A stretch of 6,557 nt of DNA from an uncultured Bacteroidales bacterium (GTDB taxonomy: Bacteria > Bacteroidota > Bacteroidia > Bacteroidales > Lentimicrobiaceae). The notes under the pieces are model-generated. The model saw nothing but the letters and a program-made list of their open reading frames with translations. It did no database searches and had not been told where the DNA came from. Position 1 is the stretch's first letter; every line of letters begins with the position of its first letter. A program made the position numbers and the translations under genes. Location of the stretch: positions 1-6,557 of the forward strand of contig CALCQV010000024.1 in NCBI GenBank assembly GCA_937894795.1, in the 5' to 3' direction. Below are positions 6,152-6,557 of the stretch, in pieces.

Positions 6152-6557
6152 TCAGGCTTCTATAATCCCGTGGCTTATGGCGTATTTCATTAGCCCGACG
6201 ATCGTCTTGGTTTTTGTTTTGATGAAGATATTGCGGCGGTGCGCCTCAACGGTACGCTCACTGATAAAGAGCTTTGCGGCAATCTGCTCATTGCTGTACT
6301 CCTTGGCTACGAGGTTGAGCACTTCAATTTCACGGGCCGAGAGGGTGGGCTTGCTCTCTTCCCTGGCATCGGTGCTTTCTGCAGGAGAGCCTAGATTGTC
6401 CATCACTATCTGCTGGGTGTTGATGCTCAGGTATTTGCCTTTGTTGTAAACAATGCGGATGGCTTCAACCACTTCATTCATTTGGGTGCGCTTGAGCACG
6501 AAGCCTGATGCGCCGGCCTGTATCATGCGGGTTATGATGGAGATGTCGTCGTGCATG
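6152..6557 (-). CDS. NarL/LuxR-family response regulator, C-terminal part (partial)
   Basis: The minus-strand frame stops at 6152 and stays open to the window edge, so the N-terminal receiver part, including the phosphorylated Asp, is missing. The visible 134 residues start inside the receiver domain (M-H-D-D near residue 1, GASGFVLK at 15-22 with the conserved switch lysine, and the final helix). The edge Met is almost certainly internal. After a polar linker (about 52-70) comes a LuxR-type HTH (71-130): LSAREIEVLNLVA, then SNEQIAAKLFISERTVEAHRR. The 'N-I-x-x-K-T-x-T-K' and 'G-L-M-K-Y-A' ending is typical of Bacteroidota members. It would be one half of a two-component system whose histidine kinase, if adjacent, is outside the window. 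The gene is convergent with the cargo gene; no hairpin terminator was seen on its own strand between 6050 and 6151. Confidence 0.9.
   Translation of the reverse strand, partial: MHDDISIITRMIQAGASGFVLKRTQMNEVVEAIRIVYNKGKYLSINTQQIVMDNLGSPAESTDAREESKPTLSAREIEVLNLVAKEYSNEQIAAKLFISERTVEAHRRNIFIKTKTKTIVGLMKYAISHGIIEA

Noticed and set aside
6105..6449. Plus-strand open frame of 114 codons
   Set aside because: It is antisense to the response regulator gene, whose receiver and LuxR-HTH motifs are clear, and it starts inside the heptad repeat array. It shows no recognisable domain.

Overview
The window looks like chromosomal DNA of a Bacteroidota bacterium, probably a marine or sediment relative of the Bacteroidales/Marinilabiliales. 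Four things point there: a type IX secretion (T9SS) C-terminal sorting domain on a large multidomain secreted protein; a TPR/transmembrane/AraC-HTH regulator of a kind common in this phylum; start regions without a Shine-Dalgarno sequence; and three good matches to the Bacteroidota housekeeping promoter (TTG, 19-20 nt, TAnnTTTG). The genus-level guess is inference.

Layout. (1) Positions 1-200, minus strand: N-terminal part of a small secreted protein, with a promoter at 272-301. (2) Positions 201-486: a divergent intergenic region holding that promoter, a REP-like hairpin (359-391), and a short array of GAAC-containing repeats. The repeats change from 7-bp to exact 10-bp spacing and run into the promoter of the next gene. 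(3) Positions 487-2133, plus strand: a membrane-spanning TPR/AraC-type regulator, predicted to be translated from a nearly leaderless mRNA. (4) Positions 2134-2262: a long inverted repeat, a promoter, and a hairpin at the predicted mRNA 5' end. (5) Positions 2263-5919, plus strand: a 1218-residue T9SS cargo protein made of adhesin-like beta domains, a non-catalytic amidotransferase-like domain, three InlB-type repeats and a sorting domain. (6) Positions 5920-6151: an intrinsic terminator followed by two oppositely oriented heptanucleotide arrays. (7) Positions 6152-6557, minus strand: C-terminal part of a NarL/LuxR-family response regulator that continues beyond the window.

How the parts may work together. 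The TPR/AraC protein could sense an envelope signal with its exported TPR domain and control transcription through its cytoplasmic HTH. The same-strand secreted protein 129 bp downstream is a natural candidate target, but nothing in the sequence proves it. The most unusual material is non-coding: related short repeats of GGAAC/TTGAAC type occur in both larger intergenic regions, and in one of them a repeat unit supplies the promoter's -33 element.
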